Assembly (NCBI RefSeq): GCF_003815015.1
Contig: NZ_RKRE01000003.1
Coordinates: forward strand, 558,001-622,000
Reading direction: 5' to 3'
Origin: Thermodesulfitimonas autotrophica
GTDB lineage: Bacteria; Bacillota; Desulfotomaculia; Desulfotomaculales; Ammonificaceae
DNA: 64,000 nt
Numbering within the stretch: the first letter of the stretch is position 1; the number at the start of each line of letters is the position of its first letter. The position numbers and the translations under genes were made by a program. Below the pieces are notes generated by a model that worked only from the letters and a program-made list of their open reading frames with translations, made no database searches and had not been told where the DNA came from. This document shows positions 44,179 to 53,739 of this stretch, one piece after another.

Positions 44179-44763
44179 GTGCGGGAGATCGATTTTCCGC
44201 CGAACGGGTGGGACGACGTCGCCTCTTTTCAGCCGCGCGACTTCCTTGCTGCTGTCACCGAATCATCTCCGTCCTGCCGGATGAACGATGAGCTTTACGG
44301 TGCCGTCTTCCGCGCGGCCGGCCGGCGTTACGCGCTTTCCCCAGCGTTATTGCGGGCCATCGGTGCCGTGCTTTCGGGGAAAAGGGCGGACTTTGTCTCT
44401 TCCAGCGGGAAAATGGGAATCATGCAGCTTTCTCCGGAAGTTGCCAGGTTTCTGAGGCTTCAGAACCCGTTCGACCCGGTCGAGAACATCTTCGGTGCGG
44501 CGCGCTACCTGCGGTTGCTCCTTGACCGGCACGACGGGAATTTCCGGGCGGCGCTTGCGGCTTACTATGCGGGCGCCGCGCCCGGCGCGGCGACTCCGGG
44601 TGACGCCTCCTCCCGGGAGGCGGAGGAATTTGTTACCCGGGTGCTGGCTCTGGCGGCGGTGGAGGCCGGGCGCCAGAAAAAGCGCCCGAAAGGGGAAATA
44701 CTTGCGGAACTTGCCCGGTTACTCCAAAACGGCGCGAAAGGCGGCCGGGCTGACAGGGCCTGA
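44179..44763 (+). CDS. lytic-transglycosylase-like protein lacking the catalytic Glu
   Basis: 194 aa, no signal peptide seen. An SLT fold is recognisable (LSPALLRAIGAVLSG, SSSGKMGIMQLSPEVARFL, NIFGAARYLRLLLDRHDGN, ALAAYYAG), but the catalytic Glu of the ESG motif is Leu65 (VLSG), and there is no exporting sequence. It is probably a non-catalytic, perhaps peptidoglycan-binding or structural protein; that is inference. GTG at 44179 fits GGAG 8 bases upstream; GTG at 44170 is the alternative. Converges with lysC. Confidence 0.7.
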   Translation: MREIDFPPNGWDDVASFQPRDFLAAVTESSPSCRMNDELYGAVFRAAGRRYALSPALLRAIGAVLSGKRADFVSSSGKMGIMQLSPEVARFLRLQNPFDPVENIFGAARYLRLLLDRHDGNFRAALAAYYAGAAPGAATPGDASSREAEEFVTRVLALAAVEAGRQKKRPKGEILAELARLLQNGAKGGRADRA

Positions 44764-44811
44764 GCCCCCGTTTTTCACGGCCGCCTCTGGAATCCTGGTA
44801 AAGCTGCGGCT

Positions 44812-46035
44812 TTAGTTCTGCCCCACCGCGTCGAGCCCGAACTTCCTGTGCAGCGCCTGCACCGCCCTCTGAGCCTCGCTCTCCTTAATCACGCAGGAAA
44901 CCTTGATCTCTGAGGTGCTGATCATCTCGATATTTATCCCTTCCGCGCTCAGCGCTTCGAACATCGCCGCCGCCACTCCGGGCCGGGTGATCATCCCGGC
45001 GCCCACAATCGAAACCTTCGCTACCCGGTCGTCGTAAGTGTAGCCTTTGGCGCCGACGGCCTCCTTCACCTTTTCGACCACGGCCAGCGCCTTTTTTAGA
45101 TCGGTCCGGGAAACGGTGAAAGCGATGTCGTTCCGGCCGTTGCGGGTCGCCCCCTGGATGATCATGTCGACGTTAATCTTTTCTTCGGCCAGCGCGGCGA
45201 AAAGCCGGTACGCGATCCCCGGCTGGTCCAGCACGTCGAAGATGCCGATTTTGGCGACGTTCAGATCGTGCGCGACGCCGCTCACCATGTGCGCGCGTTC
45301 CATCCCGTCATCCTCCTTAACGAGTGTTCCCGGATTGTCGTTGAAGCTCGACCGCACCACTAACGGCACCCCGTAAAGTTTTGCTAATTCTACCGAGCGC
45401 GGGTGGAGGACCACCGCACCGAGGCTGGCAAGCTCTAACATCTCGTCGTGGGAGATCACCGGCAGCTTGCTTGCTTCCGGTACCACCCGGGGATCCGCGG
45501 TATAAACCCCGTCCACGTCGGTGTAAATCTCACAGCGGTCTGCTTGGAGCGCCGCCGCTATGGCTACCGCGGTCGTGTCGGAGCCGCCCCGTCCGAGGGT
45601 CGTGACGTCGCCGTTGGGCGCGAGGCCCTGAAAGCCGGCCACCACGACGATTTTCCCCGCAGCGAGTTCCGCGCGGAGTCGTGCCGCAGCAACCCCCGTA
45701 ATCGCCGCCTTGCCGTAGACACCGTCGGTAGCGATACCGGCCTGCGGCCCGGTGAGCGAAACCGCCTGGGCGCCTAATTCGTGGAGGGCCATGGTCAACA
45801 GGGCGATGGATACCTGCTCGCCCGTTGCTAAGAGCTGGTCCATCTCGCGCGCCGCGGGATCATCGCTTAACTGCCGGGCAAGGGCGATAAGCTCGTCCGT
45901 AGTATCGCCCATAGCGGAAACAACCACTACCACCTCGTTCCCTTCCTGGCGCGTGCGCCAGACCCGGTCAGCAACGCGCTTGATCCGCTCCGGATTGGCC
46001 ACCGAACTGCCGCCGAACTTCTGAACAATAAGCAT
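44812..46035 (-). CDS. lysC: aspartate kinase
   Basis: Phosphorylates aspartate, first step to Lys, Thr and Met. 407 aa: QKFGGSSVA, the [14 protein letters not shown] active site, and two C-terminal ACT domains (about 265-400). ATG at 46035 follows GGGAGAG and matches the family start MLIVQKFGG; the frame is open 12 codons further. Last gene of hom-thrB-lysC. An internal start for a beta subunit, known in Bacillus, was not examined further. Confidence 0.94.
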   Translation of the reverse strand: MLIVQKFGGSSVANPERIKRVADRVWRTRQEGNEVVVVVSAMGDTTDELIALARQLSDDPAAREMDQLLATGEQVSIALLTMALHELGAQAVSLTGPQAGIATDGVYGKAAITGVAAARLRAELAAGKIVVVAGFQGLAPNGDVTTLGRGGSDTTAVAIAAALQADRCEIYTDVDGVYTADPRVVPEASKLPVISHDEMLELASLGAVVLHPRSVELAKLYGVPLVVRSSFNDNPGTLVKEDDGMERAHMVSGVAHDLNVAKIGIFDVLDQPGIAYRLFAALAEEKINVDMIIQGATRNGRNDIAFTVSRTDLKKALAVVEKVKEAVGAKGYTYDDRVAKVSIVGAGMITRPGVAAAMFEALSAEGINIEMISTSEIKVSCVIKESEAQRAVQALHRKFGLDAVGQN

Positions 46036-46104
46036 TGCCACACTCTCCCGACATGCTTCTGTCAATAGCATTATTATATAACCAGCAAGCGAAATGTTGC
46101 AGAG

Positions 46105-47016
46105 CTAAAACTGCTCCACCCGGGCGCCGGCCGCGTCCGGTTGCAGAATCAAAACCCGCGCCTGAACCCCCGCGGCCCCAAAAGCGGCCTCCATCGCGTC
46201 GCCAACGGCCGCGGCGTCCTGCGTGGTTAGCGCCACCACCGCGGGTCCCGCGCCGCTTAAAGCCACCCCGCAGGCGCCTGCTTTAAGGGCGGCGGCGAGT
46301 ACTTCGTTCAGTCCGGGTACCAGCGGGGCGCGGTAGGGCTGGTAGAGCCGGTCTTGCATTGCCACCCGTAGCAGGTCGTAGCGCCCGCAGGCCAGTGCGC
46401 CGGCCAGGAGGGCTGCCCGCGCGACATTAAAGAGGACCTCCTCCCGCACGTAAGAGGGGGGCAGAACCCGCCGGGATTGCGCGGTAGGGAGGGAGAAAGC
46501 AGGAACGGCTACCACGGCCCGCAGTTCTGCCGCTACCGGGAACCTGAGAGTCAGGACCCGCTTCCCTTCAACAACCGCCACGACGGCGCCCCCGTAGAGC
46601 GCTGCCGCTACGTTATCCGGGTGCCCTTCCAGCGCGGCCGCTAAATCCAGTACTTCCTGAAGGGTCAGCTTTGCGCCGCCGGCGGCGTTTGCCGCTAACA
46701 TCCCGCCGATGATCGCTGCGGCGCTCGAACCGAGGCCTGCGCCTACCGGGATGGCGTTTTCGAGCGTGATTTGGACCCCGGCGGGGACCGGAAAGCCGGT
46801 CGTGTTCCAGACGCGCCTGGCCGCCTGATAGACCAGGTTTCTTTCATCCCGGGGGATGTTCTTTTCTCCTTCACCCTTTACCGTGATCCGGAGCCCCTCT
46901 CCGGCCACGGTGAGCGCAACCTTATTATAGAGCGCGAGGGCGAGGCCGGCGCAGTCACAGCCCGCGCCGAGGTTTGCCGTGGTCGCGGGGACCGTTACCC
47001 TGACGCTAACCGCCAT
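46105..47016 (-). CDS. thrB: homoserine kinase
   Basis: GHMP kinase making O-phosphohomoserine. VPATTANLGAGCDCAGLAL at the N-terminus, PVGAGLGSSAAAIIGG phosphate loop and GVALSGAGPAVVAL. 303 aa. It overlaps hom by 11 bases; thrC is not in the window. Confidence 0.94.
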   Translation of the reverse strand: MAVSVRVTVPATTANLGAGCDCAGLALALYNKVALTVAGEGLRITVKGEGEKNIPRDERNLVYQAARRVWNTTGFPVPAGVQITLENAIPVGAGLGSSAAAIIGGMLAANAAGGAKLTLQEVLDLAAALEGHPDNVAAALYGGAVVAVVEGKRVLTLRFPVAAELRAVVAVPAFSLPTAQSRRVLPPSYVREEVLFNVARAALLAGALACGRYDLLRVAMQDRLYQPYRAPLVPGLNEVLAAALKAGACGVALSGAGPAVVALTTQDAAAVGDAMEAAFGAAGVQARVLILQPDAAGARVEQF

Positions 47017-48298
47017 ACCACTCTTCGACCCGGATGATGTTGGCCACCGCTTCCACGGTCGGCAGCCGGCGCAGTTCTTCGACCGCGGCCCGCAGATTTG
47101 CCTCGCGCACCCGGTGGGTGACGAGCACTAATTCCGCGATTTCGCCCGTCGTCTTCTGGATCACCGCCGCCAGGCTCACCATATTATTCCCGAAGGCGGC
47201 GGCGATGCCGGCCAGAACGCCCGGTCTATCCGTCACGCGGAGGCGGAGGTAATAGGAGGTTTCCACCGCCGTAATCGGTTTCACCCGCTTGGTTTCAAAA
47301 CAGGTGCACCCCGTCGTTCCCCGCATCTGGTAGCGGATGTTCCGGGCCGCGGCGATGATATCCCCGACCACCGCGCTGGCCGTGGGAAGTTCGCCGGCGC
47401 CGCGCCCGTAAAACATCGTGTCGCCGACTGCGTCCCCCCGCACAAAAACGGCGTTGAAGACGTCCCGCACCGCCGCGAGCGGGTGCGCGACCGGCACCAG
47501 GGCCGGGTGAACCCGCACCTCGATCCCCTCCGGCGTTTCGCGGGCAATGCCTAAGAGTTTCACCACGTAGCCTAATTCGCGGGCGTAGCGAATATCCGCG
47601 GGCGTTACCCGCGTGATGCCCTCAACGTAAACGTCTTCTAACTTTATGCGGGAGTTGAAGGCGATGGAGGCGAGGATGGCGATCTTACGGGCGGCATCGA
47701 GTCCCGCAACGTCGCTGGTCGGGTCGGCCTCGGCGTATCCTTTCGCCTGCGCTTCTTGCAGGACCGTCTCGAACGCGGCCCCTTCCTCGCTCATCTTGGT
47801 TAGGATGTAGTTGGTGGTACCGTTGACAATCCCCATCACTTCTATGATGCGGTTGCCCGCCAGCGCTTCTTTAAGGATCTTGATGATGGGGATACCGCCG
47901 GCGACGCTCGCCTCAAAGAAGAGGTCGGCCCCGGTCGCCGCAGCGGCGGCAAAGAGTTCCTGCCCGTGGGCGGCGAGAAGGTCCTTGTTGGCCGTCACCA
48001 CGCTTTTTCCCCGGGTTAAGGCTTCTACCACGTAGCGGCGGGCCGCCTCAATGCCCCCCACCACTTCAACCACGATCTGAACGGCGGGGTCAGTGAGAAT
48101 CGCCGCCGGATCGGCGGTAAAGAGGTCCGGTGGCACCTCTATGCCCCGGTCCTTCTCCGGGTCCCGGACGAGCACCTTGCGCACCTCGACGGTAGCGCCC
48201 AAGCGGTTCGTGATTAGTTCCCGGTTTTGCTGCAGGACGCGGTAAACGCCGCGCCCCACGGTGCCGAAACCCAAGAGGCCGATACCGATTGTGTCCAC
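47006..48298 (-). CDS. hom: homoserine dehydrogenase with ACT domain
   Basis: NAD(P)H-dependent reduction of aspartate semialdehyde. GLLGFGTVGRGVYR nucleotide loop at about 8-21, GGIEAAR, TANKDLLAAHG, the GIVNGTTNYILTKM block and KLEDVYVEGI; ACT domain at 350-430. GTG at 48298 is preferred (AGGGGAG 6 bases before); the frame is open 39 codons further. A leader of about 90 bases upstream has a 7-bp stem (CGCCCGC 48325-48331 with GCGGGCG 48365-48371) and TATAAT on the minus strand at 48393-48398. Confidence 0.94.
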   Translation of the reverse strand: MDTIGIGLLGFGTVGRGVYRVLQQNRELITNRLGATVEVRKVLVRDPEKDRGIEVPPDLFTADPAAILTDPAVQIVVEVVGGIEAARRYVVEALTRGKSVVTANKDLLAAHGQELFAAAAATGADLFFEASVAGGIPIIKILKEALAGNRIIEVMGIVNGTTNYILTKMSEEGAAFETVLQEAQAKGYAEADPTSDVAGLDAARKIAILASIAFNSRIKLEDVYVEGITRVTPADIRYARELGYVVKLLGIARETPEGIEVRVHPALVPVAHPLAAVRDVFNAVFVRGDAVGDTMFYGRGAGELPTASAVVGDIIAAARNIRYQMRGTTGCTCFETKRVKPITAVETSYYLRLRVTDRPGVLAGIAAAFGNNMVSLAAVIQKTTGEIAELVLVTHRVREANLRAAVEELRRLPTVEAVANIIRVEEWYGG

Positions 48299-48464
48299 GG
48301 CTATCTCCCCTTTTGTGCCTGGTGCGCCCGCTTGTAGCGCATCTTTCGCCGTGCTTAACCTGTCGCGGGCGTTTTTGCCGTCTATAAAAAGGATTATAAC
48401 ACCGCTAACCGCCAAAATAAACAGCCATTTCGGGCCTGCCCTGCGGGGCAGCGACAGAATATGG

Positions 48465-48470
48465 TATAAT
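48465..48470 (+). promoter_or_regulatory. -10 box before prmA
   Basis: TATAAT at 48465-48470, 24 bases before prmA. The -35 region is weak. It is divergent from the hom promoter. Confidence 0.5.
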
Positions 48471-48494
48471 GGCTGCTGAGGGGGCTAAAGCGCC

Positions 48495-49361
48495 ATGAAA
48501 TGGATAGAAATCGAGGTTACGGTGCGGCCGGAAGCGGTGGATCTGGTGAGTTCGCTTCTCTGCGAGTTGACCGGCTACGGCGTGGAAATCAGCACCGGTG
48601 GGCCGGGAGCCCATTCTCCGGAGGCGGTAGCAAGCCTGGTGCACGTCAAGGGCTACCTGCCTGAGGAGCGGGCCGGGCAGAGCGAAGAAATTATTGCTCT
48701 TCTTTCAAGATTCGTGCTCTGTCCGGTGCAGGTGCGGGAGCTGCCGGAAACGGACTGGATCCGCCTCTGGCGGAGCCACTACCGGACCTTTCGGGTAGGG
48801 AAACGCCTCGTTATCCGGCCGCCCTGGGAAGAGTACGCACCGTTGCCGGACGATCTGGTTATCACCCTCGATCCCGGCATGGCCTTCGGCTGCGGCACTC
48901 ATCCCACCACGCAGCTCTGCCTGGAGTTACTGGAACGGGTGGTGAAGCCGGGAGATGTGGTTTGCGACGTTGGCACCGGCTCCGGCATCCTGGCCATTGC
49001 CGCCGCACGCCTTGGTGCCAGCCGGGTCTTGGCGGTGGACGAGGATGCGGTGGCGGTGCGGGTCGCGCGTGAGAACGTGGCCCGCAACGGTGTCGCGTCA
49101 GTGGTCCGCGTGGTAGCGGGCGACCTGCTGCGGGGGGTTGGCGAGCCGGCCGACGTCATCGTGGCCAACATTGTCGCCGACGTCATCATCGCCTTCGCTC
49201 CCGAAGCGGCGCGGCACCTTAAATCGGGCGGCACGTTTATCGCCGGCGGCATTGCGGCCCCCCGGGAAGCCGAAGTCACGGCGGCGATAGAAAAATATTT
49301 CGCGGTCTGCGAAGTCACCCGCCGGAACGACTGGGTGGCCGTAGCGGGGGTGGCCCGGTGA
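48495..49361 (+). CDS. prmA: ribosomal protein L11 methyltransferase
   Basis: SAM-dependent trimethylation of L11. N-terminal recognition domain (1-90, MKWIEIEVTVRPEAVDLVSSLL), hinge with TFRVGKRLVIRPPWE, then the Rossmann domain with DPGMAFGCGTHPTTQLCLE, VCDVGTGSGILAIAAA and VANIVADVI. 288 aa, normal. ATG 48495 follows AGGGGG. Confidence 0.94.
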   Translation: MKWIEIEVTVRPEAVDLVSSLLCELTGYGVEISTGGPGAHSPEAVASLVHVKGYLPEERAGQSEEIIALLSRFVLCPVQVRELPETDWIRLWRSHYRTFRVGKRLVIRPPWEEYAPLPDDLVITLDPGMAFGCGTHPTTQLCLELLERVVKPGDVVCDVGTGSGILAIAAARLGASRVLAVDEDAVAVRVARENVARNGVASVVRVVAGDLLRGVGEPADVIVANIVADVIIAFAPEAARHLKSGGTFIAGGIAAPREAEVTAAIEKYFAVCEVTRRNDWVAVAGVAR

Positions 49362-49459
49362 CGGGGCGGTGGCCGGGCGACCGGGGTTAAAACGAGGCTT
49401 GCTCCGTTGGTCATCGTATGGTAGGATGCCCTTAAGAGGTTGCGTGGAGGGTAGGCTGC

Positions 49460-50416
49460 TTGCTGATTGCGAATGAAGGGGCGCTGGCGGAGCTCAAACG
49501 TTTCGGCGCGGCGCTTGCCGCCTTTCAGCGGCCGCCGGCAGGGGCGGTCCGGGAGGCGCTCTGCAAGGTCGGGCGTTTTATCCCGGTGGCGCCGCGGGAA
49601 CCCGAGCGGGCGGTGGTGGCGGTGGATGGCTCCTGCCAGACAATAGGGACAACCTACCCCTGCTTTTTGGCGTTGATTCAGGCGGTGGCGCTGCCCCTGC
49701 CCCCTGTGGGGGAGCCGGCGGTAGGCCACCGGCTTTTTTCGCCGTTGCTTCCCGAAGAACGGGCGGTGCTTGAGGCGGCGGGCGGGGCGCAACCGGCCGA
49801 GACGGCGGCCGAACTGCGGGTTAAGGCGCTTATGGCCGAGCTGGAGCTCACGGTGGCGCTTGAAGTCGCCGGCCGCGTGCGGGGGGCGCTCACGCTGCTT
49901 GACGGCGGTTTTGTCCATTTTCGGGCGCGGGCGGCGGCGCCTTTTGCCCGGCTAACAGAGGCGGTTGCGGCCGGCGCCGGGGTGCTCATCGGCGTGATCG
50001 AGGAGGTTTCGAGCCGGCTGTTAGGTGAAGCGGTGGGCGACCTCTGGCCTGCCGGGCACTGCCCCTACGACCGGGAGATCCTCTACGGCTGCCTGGAGGT
50101 CGGGGAGGCTTTCGTTGTCGGGCCGGGGCTGAGTAAAGGGGAGGGGACGGGGACCGTTTTCGCCCGCTTCGGGGCGCACCCGCAGCCGGTAGCTTTCGAT
50201 TTCTTACGGGTGCAGGAGGAGGCGGTCCTGGCGGCTTTAGGGATGTTGCGGGCGTTGACGCCAGGGGACGGGCGGGGCGTTCCGGCGCCGGTGGACCTCG
50301 CCGACCGTTACGTGCGGCTGACGGCGGCGGAGGTGGAGCAACTGGTGGCGGCAGCCGTTCCGGCGGCGCTGCGGGAATTGTTGCTGACGGCGCACCGGAC
50401 GCGGCGCGCGCTTTAA
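49460..50416 (+). CDS. nurA: NurA domain nuclease
   Basis: Predicted 5'-3' exo/endonuclease that works with HerA in DNA-end resection, best known in archaea. 318 aa. The metal-binding acidic residues are in VAVDGSCQ (D56), LLDGGFVHF (D148) and the C-terminal PVDLADRYVRL; IGVIEEVSSRLL lies between. TTG at 49460 has GGAGGG 8 bases upstream. A promoter may lie at 49399-49427 (TTGCTC, then TAGGAT). It is followed by repeat copy 2, then herA. Confidence 0.85.
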   Translation: MLIANEGALAELKRFGAALAAFQRPPAGAVREALCKVGRFIPVAPREPERAVVAVDGSCQTIGTTYPCFLALIQAVALPLPPVGEPAVGHRLFSPLLPEERAVLEAAGGAQPAETAAELRVKALMAELELTVALEVAGRVRGALTLLDGGFVHFRARAAAPFARLTEAVAAGAGVLIGVIEEVSSRLLGEAVGDLWPAGHCPYDREILYGCLEVGEAFVVGPGLSKGEGTGTVFARFGAHPQPVAFDFLRVQEEAVLAALGMLRALTPGDGRGVPAPVDLADRYVRLTAAEVEQLVAAAVPAALRELLLTAHRTRRAL

Positions 50417-50430
50417 AGGGGAGTCGTTCC

Positions 50431-50447
50431 CGACGATTTCATCGTCG
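50431..50447 (+). other. hairpin directly before repeat copy 2
   Basis: CGACGAT-TTC-ATCGTCG, a perfect 7-bp hairpin, ends 3 bases before the repeat and 15 bases after nurA. Confidence 0.6.
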
Positions 50448-50450
50448 TCA

Positions 50451-50694
50451 CCTGTTTCAGCTCCAAGCGAACACTTGAGACGTGCGGCAACCAAACTGAG
50501 CGACGACGAGCGGCGGAGGCGGGTCTGCGGCCACGGACGGCCGCAGAGGGCAACCACGGCACGGACGCCGTGTTTGCCCGGTGCCCGCCGGAGCGCGAGG
50601 AGGAGCGCAAAGTTTGGTCCGCGCGGTGAACGTGTGAGCGGGAGCGAAACAGGCGCAAACAGCCGTCGGCGTTGGTAATAATTGGTCATTTTCG
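50451..50694 (+). repeat. structured repeat / candidate RNA, copy 2
   Basis: Second copy of the element at 21148-21393, in the same orientation. All stems are kept: CCTGTTTC-A-GCTCC with GGAGCGAAACAGG (here fully Watson-Crick), CGTGCGG with CCGCGCG (one T-G), ACCAAACT with AGTTTGGT, GGCGGG with CCCGCC (50518-50589), and both ACGGAC-looped hairpins unchanged. Most differences fall in the segment after AAACT and in the 3' tail. It fills the gap between nurA and herA, so it would be co-transcribed with them. Confidence 0.8.
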
Positions 50695-50708
50695 GGGGAG
50701 GAGCGCGG

Positions 50709-52637
50709 TTGCGGTTAATCGGGATCACCGACCAGCACCGGGCCAAGGTGGCAACCCGGGAGCGGCCCTTTCGGCTGAGCGAGTTCTTGGTAGTCGAGGA
50801 GGAAGCGGCGCCCGTTCTGGTTGAGGTGGTGGCCACGCAGGCGGTGAACCCCCTGCTGCCCGATACGGGGCGGGGACCGGGGCTTATCGATGAGGCTACT
50901 TTGGGCACGCTGCAGGCGCTCGGCTACAACCCGCAGGGCGAAACCTTTTACCTCGCCGAGGTGCGGGCTACGGCGGAGCTCTCCTGCCCGCTATCGGTGG
51001 GGGCGCGGGTGCGGCCCGCCTCTTTCGCCGATGTCCGGGAGCTGCTGCTGCCGCGGGAGACGGCGAATGCGGCGCTTTTGGGGGTGGTGCGGGGGACGGA
51101 AGGCTACGCGCTGCCGCCAGAGTTACAGAACCGCGTTTTTCGTTACTTTCCGGAGGAAGATTGCGCCCGGCCGGCGGAAGGAGTACCTTTTTTCCTCGCG
51201 TGGCCGGAACTCAGCCGCTACCCCCACATCGGCATCTTTGGGGGTTCCGGTTCCGGGAAGTCTTTCGCCCTGCGGGTGCTGGTAGAGGAGTTGATCGCGC
51301 AGGGGCTTCCGGCAGTAGTCTTTGACCCGCATTTTGAACTTAGCTTCGAGCAGGCCCTGGCGCTCGAGCCCGTTTTTATGGAAAGAACGGCGGCCTTGAG
51401 CGGCCGGTGGCGGATTTTTACTTTGGGACGCAACGTGAGCGTGCGTTTCGAGGATCTTACGGTGGGGGACCTCGTGACCCTCTTCCGGGCGGTGATGGAC
51501 GGCTGGACGGAGCAGATGGAGCATTGCGCGCGGCTCCTGTGGCGTCAGGGAGACAGCGCGGAAACTTACCGGCGGCGGTTGTGGCTGTTAGCCGACACGC
51601 TCGCCCAGCGGAACCGCTACGAGCGCGCGGTCGAAGCCCTCGAGCGGGGGGAGGACCCGGCGGCGCGGTTCTTCCCCGAGGACCCGGCCCGCCAGGAAGA
51701 GTTCCGGGAGAAGCTTAACGTTTACCGGGACTACCGGGATAGCGGCATCGCCGAAGCGACGGCGCACGCGGTGCTGCGACGCCTCAATTACCTCTTGCAG
51801 GGCAACCTGGTCGGTTCGCAGGGGACAGAAGTTATAGAAGAGGCATTAAAACAGGGCCAAACCTGCATTGTGCGCGGCGATGCCCGGAATCTATGCGTTT
51901 TCGCGACCTACGCCATCCGCAAGCTCTTCGGCCTGCGCCGCCGCTACCGGGACAACCTGCAGTACGGGGACGGGCGGAGCGTCCCTTACTTTCCGCCCTT
52001 TTTCCTCGTGACCGACGAGGCGCACGTCTTAGCGCCGAAGCCGAAAGGGGAGAAGGATTTTGCGCCGGCGCGCGCGGTCATCCGGGAAATCGCGCAGGAA
52101 GGGCGCAAGTACGGCGTTTTTTTGATTCTGGCAACCCAGCGGCCCGCGCTTCTCGACGACACGGTGAACGCGCAGCTTAACACCAAGATCATCCTGCGGA
52201 CGGTGCGGGCGCAGGATCTCGACACGATCAGCCGGGAGACGGACCTGGGGCCGCACGAGGTAGCGCGCCTGCCCTATCTCTCGTCCGGGAACGCTTTCGT
52301 TTCTTCGGCCATTTTGGGGCGGACGGTGCCGGTGGCGGTGCGGGCTTCTTGGACGCGCAGCCCCCACGCGGAGGACCCCTTTGCGGAGTGGCGGCGCCAC
52401 CTATCGGCTTGTGGCGAGGACCTCTGGCCGGCGGTACGGGCGTTTTTGGACGCTAACCGGGGTTATCTCACCGAGGTGGATTTCGCGGCCTGCCTCAACC
52501 ACTGCCAGCAGAGCCTCAACCGGCGGGTGACGGAGGCGGAGCTGCGGGGGGCGCTCGAACGCTGGGCGGCGGACGGGCGGTTGGAGGCGCGGCCAAACCG
52601 GGCGTTCGGCGGGATGCGGTACGTGCTGCGTGGTTAG
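50709..52637 (+). CDS. herA: HerA-type hexameric DNA translocase/helicase
   Basis: FtsK/HerA-clade ATPase (642 aa). N-terminal HAS-barrel-like region (1-150), Walker A GGSGSGKS (178-185), Walker B FFLVTDEAH (432-440), sensor LILATQRPALL and the arginine-finger region. Partner of NurA in end resection. TTG at 50709 is chosen because GGGGGAGGA lies 6 bases upstream; a start 27 bases earlier would fall inside the repeat. Confidence 0.9.
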   Translation: MRLIGITDQHRAKVATRERPFRLSEFLVVEEEAAPVLVEVVATQAVNPLLPDTGRGPGLIDEATLGTLQALGYNPQGETFYLAEVRATAELSCPLSVGARVRPASFADVRELLLPRETANAALLGVVRGTEGYALPPELQNRVFRYFPEEDCARPAEGVPFFLAWPELSRYPHIGIFGGSGSGKSFALRVLVEELIAQGLPAVVFDPHFELSFEQALALEPVFMERTAALSGRWRIFTLGRNVSVRFEDLTVGDLVTLFRAVMDGWTEQMEHCARLLWRQGDSAETYRRRLWLLADTLAQRNRYERAVEALERGEDPAARFFPEDPARQEEFREKLNVYRDYRDSGIAEATAHAVLRRLNYLLQGNLVGSQGTEVIEEALKQGQTCIVRGDARNLCVFATYAIRKLFGLRRRYRDNLQYGDGRSVPYFPPFFLVTDEAHVLAPKPKGEKDFAPARAVIREIAQEGRKYGVFLILATQRPALLDDTVNAQLNTKIILRTVRAQDLDTISRETDLGPHEVARLPYLSSGNAFVSSAILGRTVPVAVRASWTRSPHAEDPFAEWRRHLSACGEDLWPAVRAFLDANRGYLTEVDFAACLNHCQQSLNRRVTEAELRGALERWAADGRLEARPNRAFGGMRYVLRG

Positions 52638-52734
52638 GCGTGCGGCATTCCGCGTTCTACGTTGGGAGTTGGCGATGCGACGCTGCTTCAGGTAACGGGC
52701 CAGCCGGCCGATGAAAAAAATAGCGGAGGTTTTG

Positions 52735-53739
52735 ATGCGGCTCCTTTTTGTTACCGACACCCACCTGCGGGGGGTGGCGCCCCGCAACCGGACGGATGAC
52801 TTCGTAGCCACGCTCAAGGCGAAGCTAGGCGAGGTGGCGGCACTCGCGGCCGAGCACCGCGTTTTCGCGGTGCTTCACGGCGGCGACCTCTTCGACGTGC
52901 CCGTTCCCGGCTTGGGCGTGGTAGGGGAGTTCGCGAGCATTTTGCGGCAAATCGAAGCGCCGCTTTTTATCGTTCCGGGCAACCACGACCTCCACGGGCA
53001 GAACCCCGAGACGCTGATGCGCACGCTGCTCGGTTTTTTGGGGCGCTGGGGGGTGGTCCGGTTACTCGATAAGAGCCCGGTATACCTTGACGACGGCAAC
53101 GTTCGGGTTCAGCTAACCGGTGCCCCTTACCACTTTGCCATTGACGACGGCGGCGGCGACTATATCGTTAAAAAACAAAATTGCGACGTGGCCATCCACG
53201 TCTGCCACGGCGCCCTGCTCGACCGGAGCTTCGGGCCGATGGTGAAGTACACCCTGATCGACGACATCGCGGCGCGGACGCAAGCCGACTACACCCTTTG
53301 CGGGCATTACCACTTAGGTTACCAGGACGTTTGCCGGGATGGCCGGTGGTTCCTTAACCCCGGTGCGCTCGTCCGGCTTTCCGCAAGTCCCGGGGAGCTG
53401 AGCCGCTGGCCCGCCGTGGTCCTCATCCGGTTGGAGGGAACCGGGGCGCGGCACGAAACGATAAGGCTTAAAAGCGCCCGTCCCGGTGATGAGGTGCTCG
53501 ACCGCGGCGCCATTGAGGACGCGGCCTTCCGGGCGCGGAAGCGCCAGGAGTTTCTCCAGACGGTGCGGCAGATCGCTGAGCCAAGCGCCTTTACCCGGAG
53601 CGATCCCGAAGCGATTCTCTCCCGGGTGTTGGCGGGGATGAAGGAAAGGCCGGAGTTTGCGGCGGTGCAGGCGGAGGTCATGAAGCTCTGGGCTGAGGTC
53701 CGCGAGGAGGCGGGTAAGGGTTGCGTCTCAAGCGTTTGA
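52735..53739 (+). CDS. Mre11/SbcD-like DNA double-strand-break nuclease
   Basis: Calcineurin-like phosphoesterase (334 aa) with the five Mre11 motifs: DTHLRG (D8, H10), HGGDLFD, PGNHD, HVCHGAL and CGHYHLG. Start ATG 52735 behind GCGGAGGT; ATG 52711 is possible. Its end overlaps the Rad50-like gene by 19 bases, as usual for mre11-rad50 or sbcDC pairs. Confidence 0.9.
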   Translation: MRLLFVTDTHLRGVAPRNRTDDFVATLKAKLGEVAALAAEHRVFAVLHGGDLFDVPVPGLGVVGEFASILRQIEAPLFIVPGNHDLHGQNPETLMRTLLGFLGRWGVVRLLDKSPVYLDDGNVRVQLTGAPYHFAIDDGGGDYIVKKQNCDVAIHVCHGALLDRSFGPMVKYTLIDDIAARTQADYTLCGHYHLGYQDVCRDGRWFLNPGALVRLSASPGELSRWPAVVLIRLEGTGARHETIRLKSARPGDEVLDRGAIEDAAFRARKRQEFLQTVRQIAEPSAFTRSDPEAILSRVLAGMKERPEFAAVQAEVMKLWAEVREEAGKGCVSSV

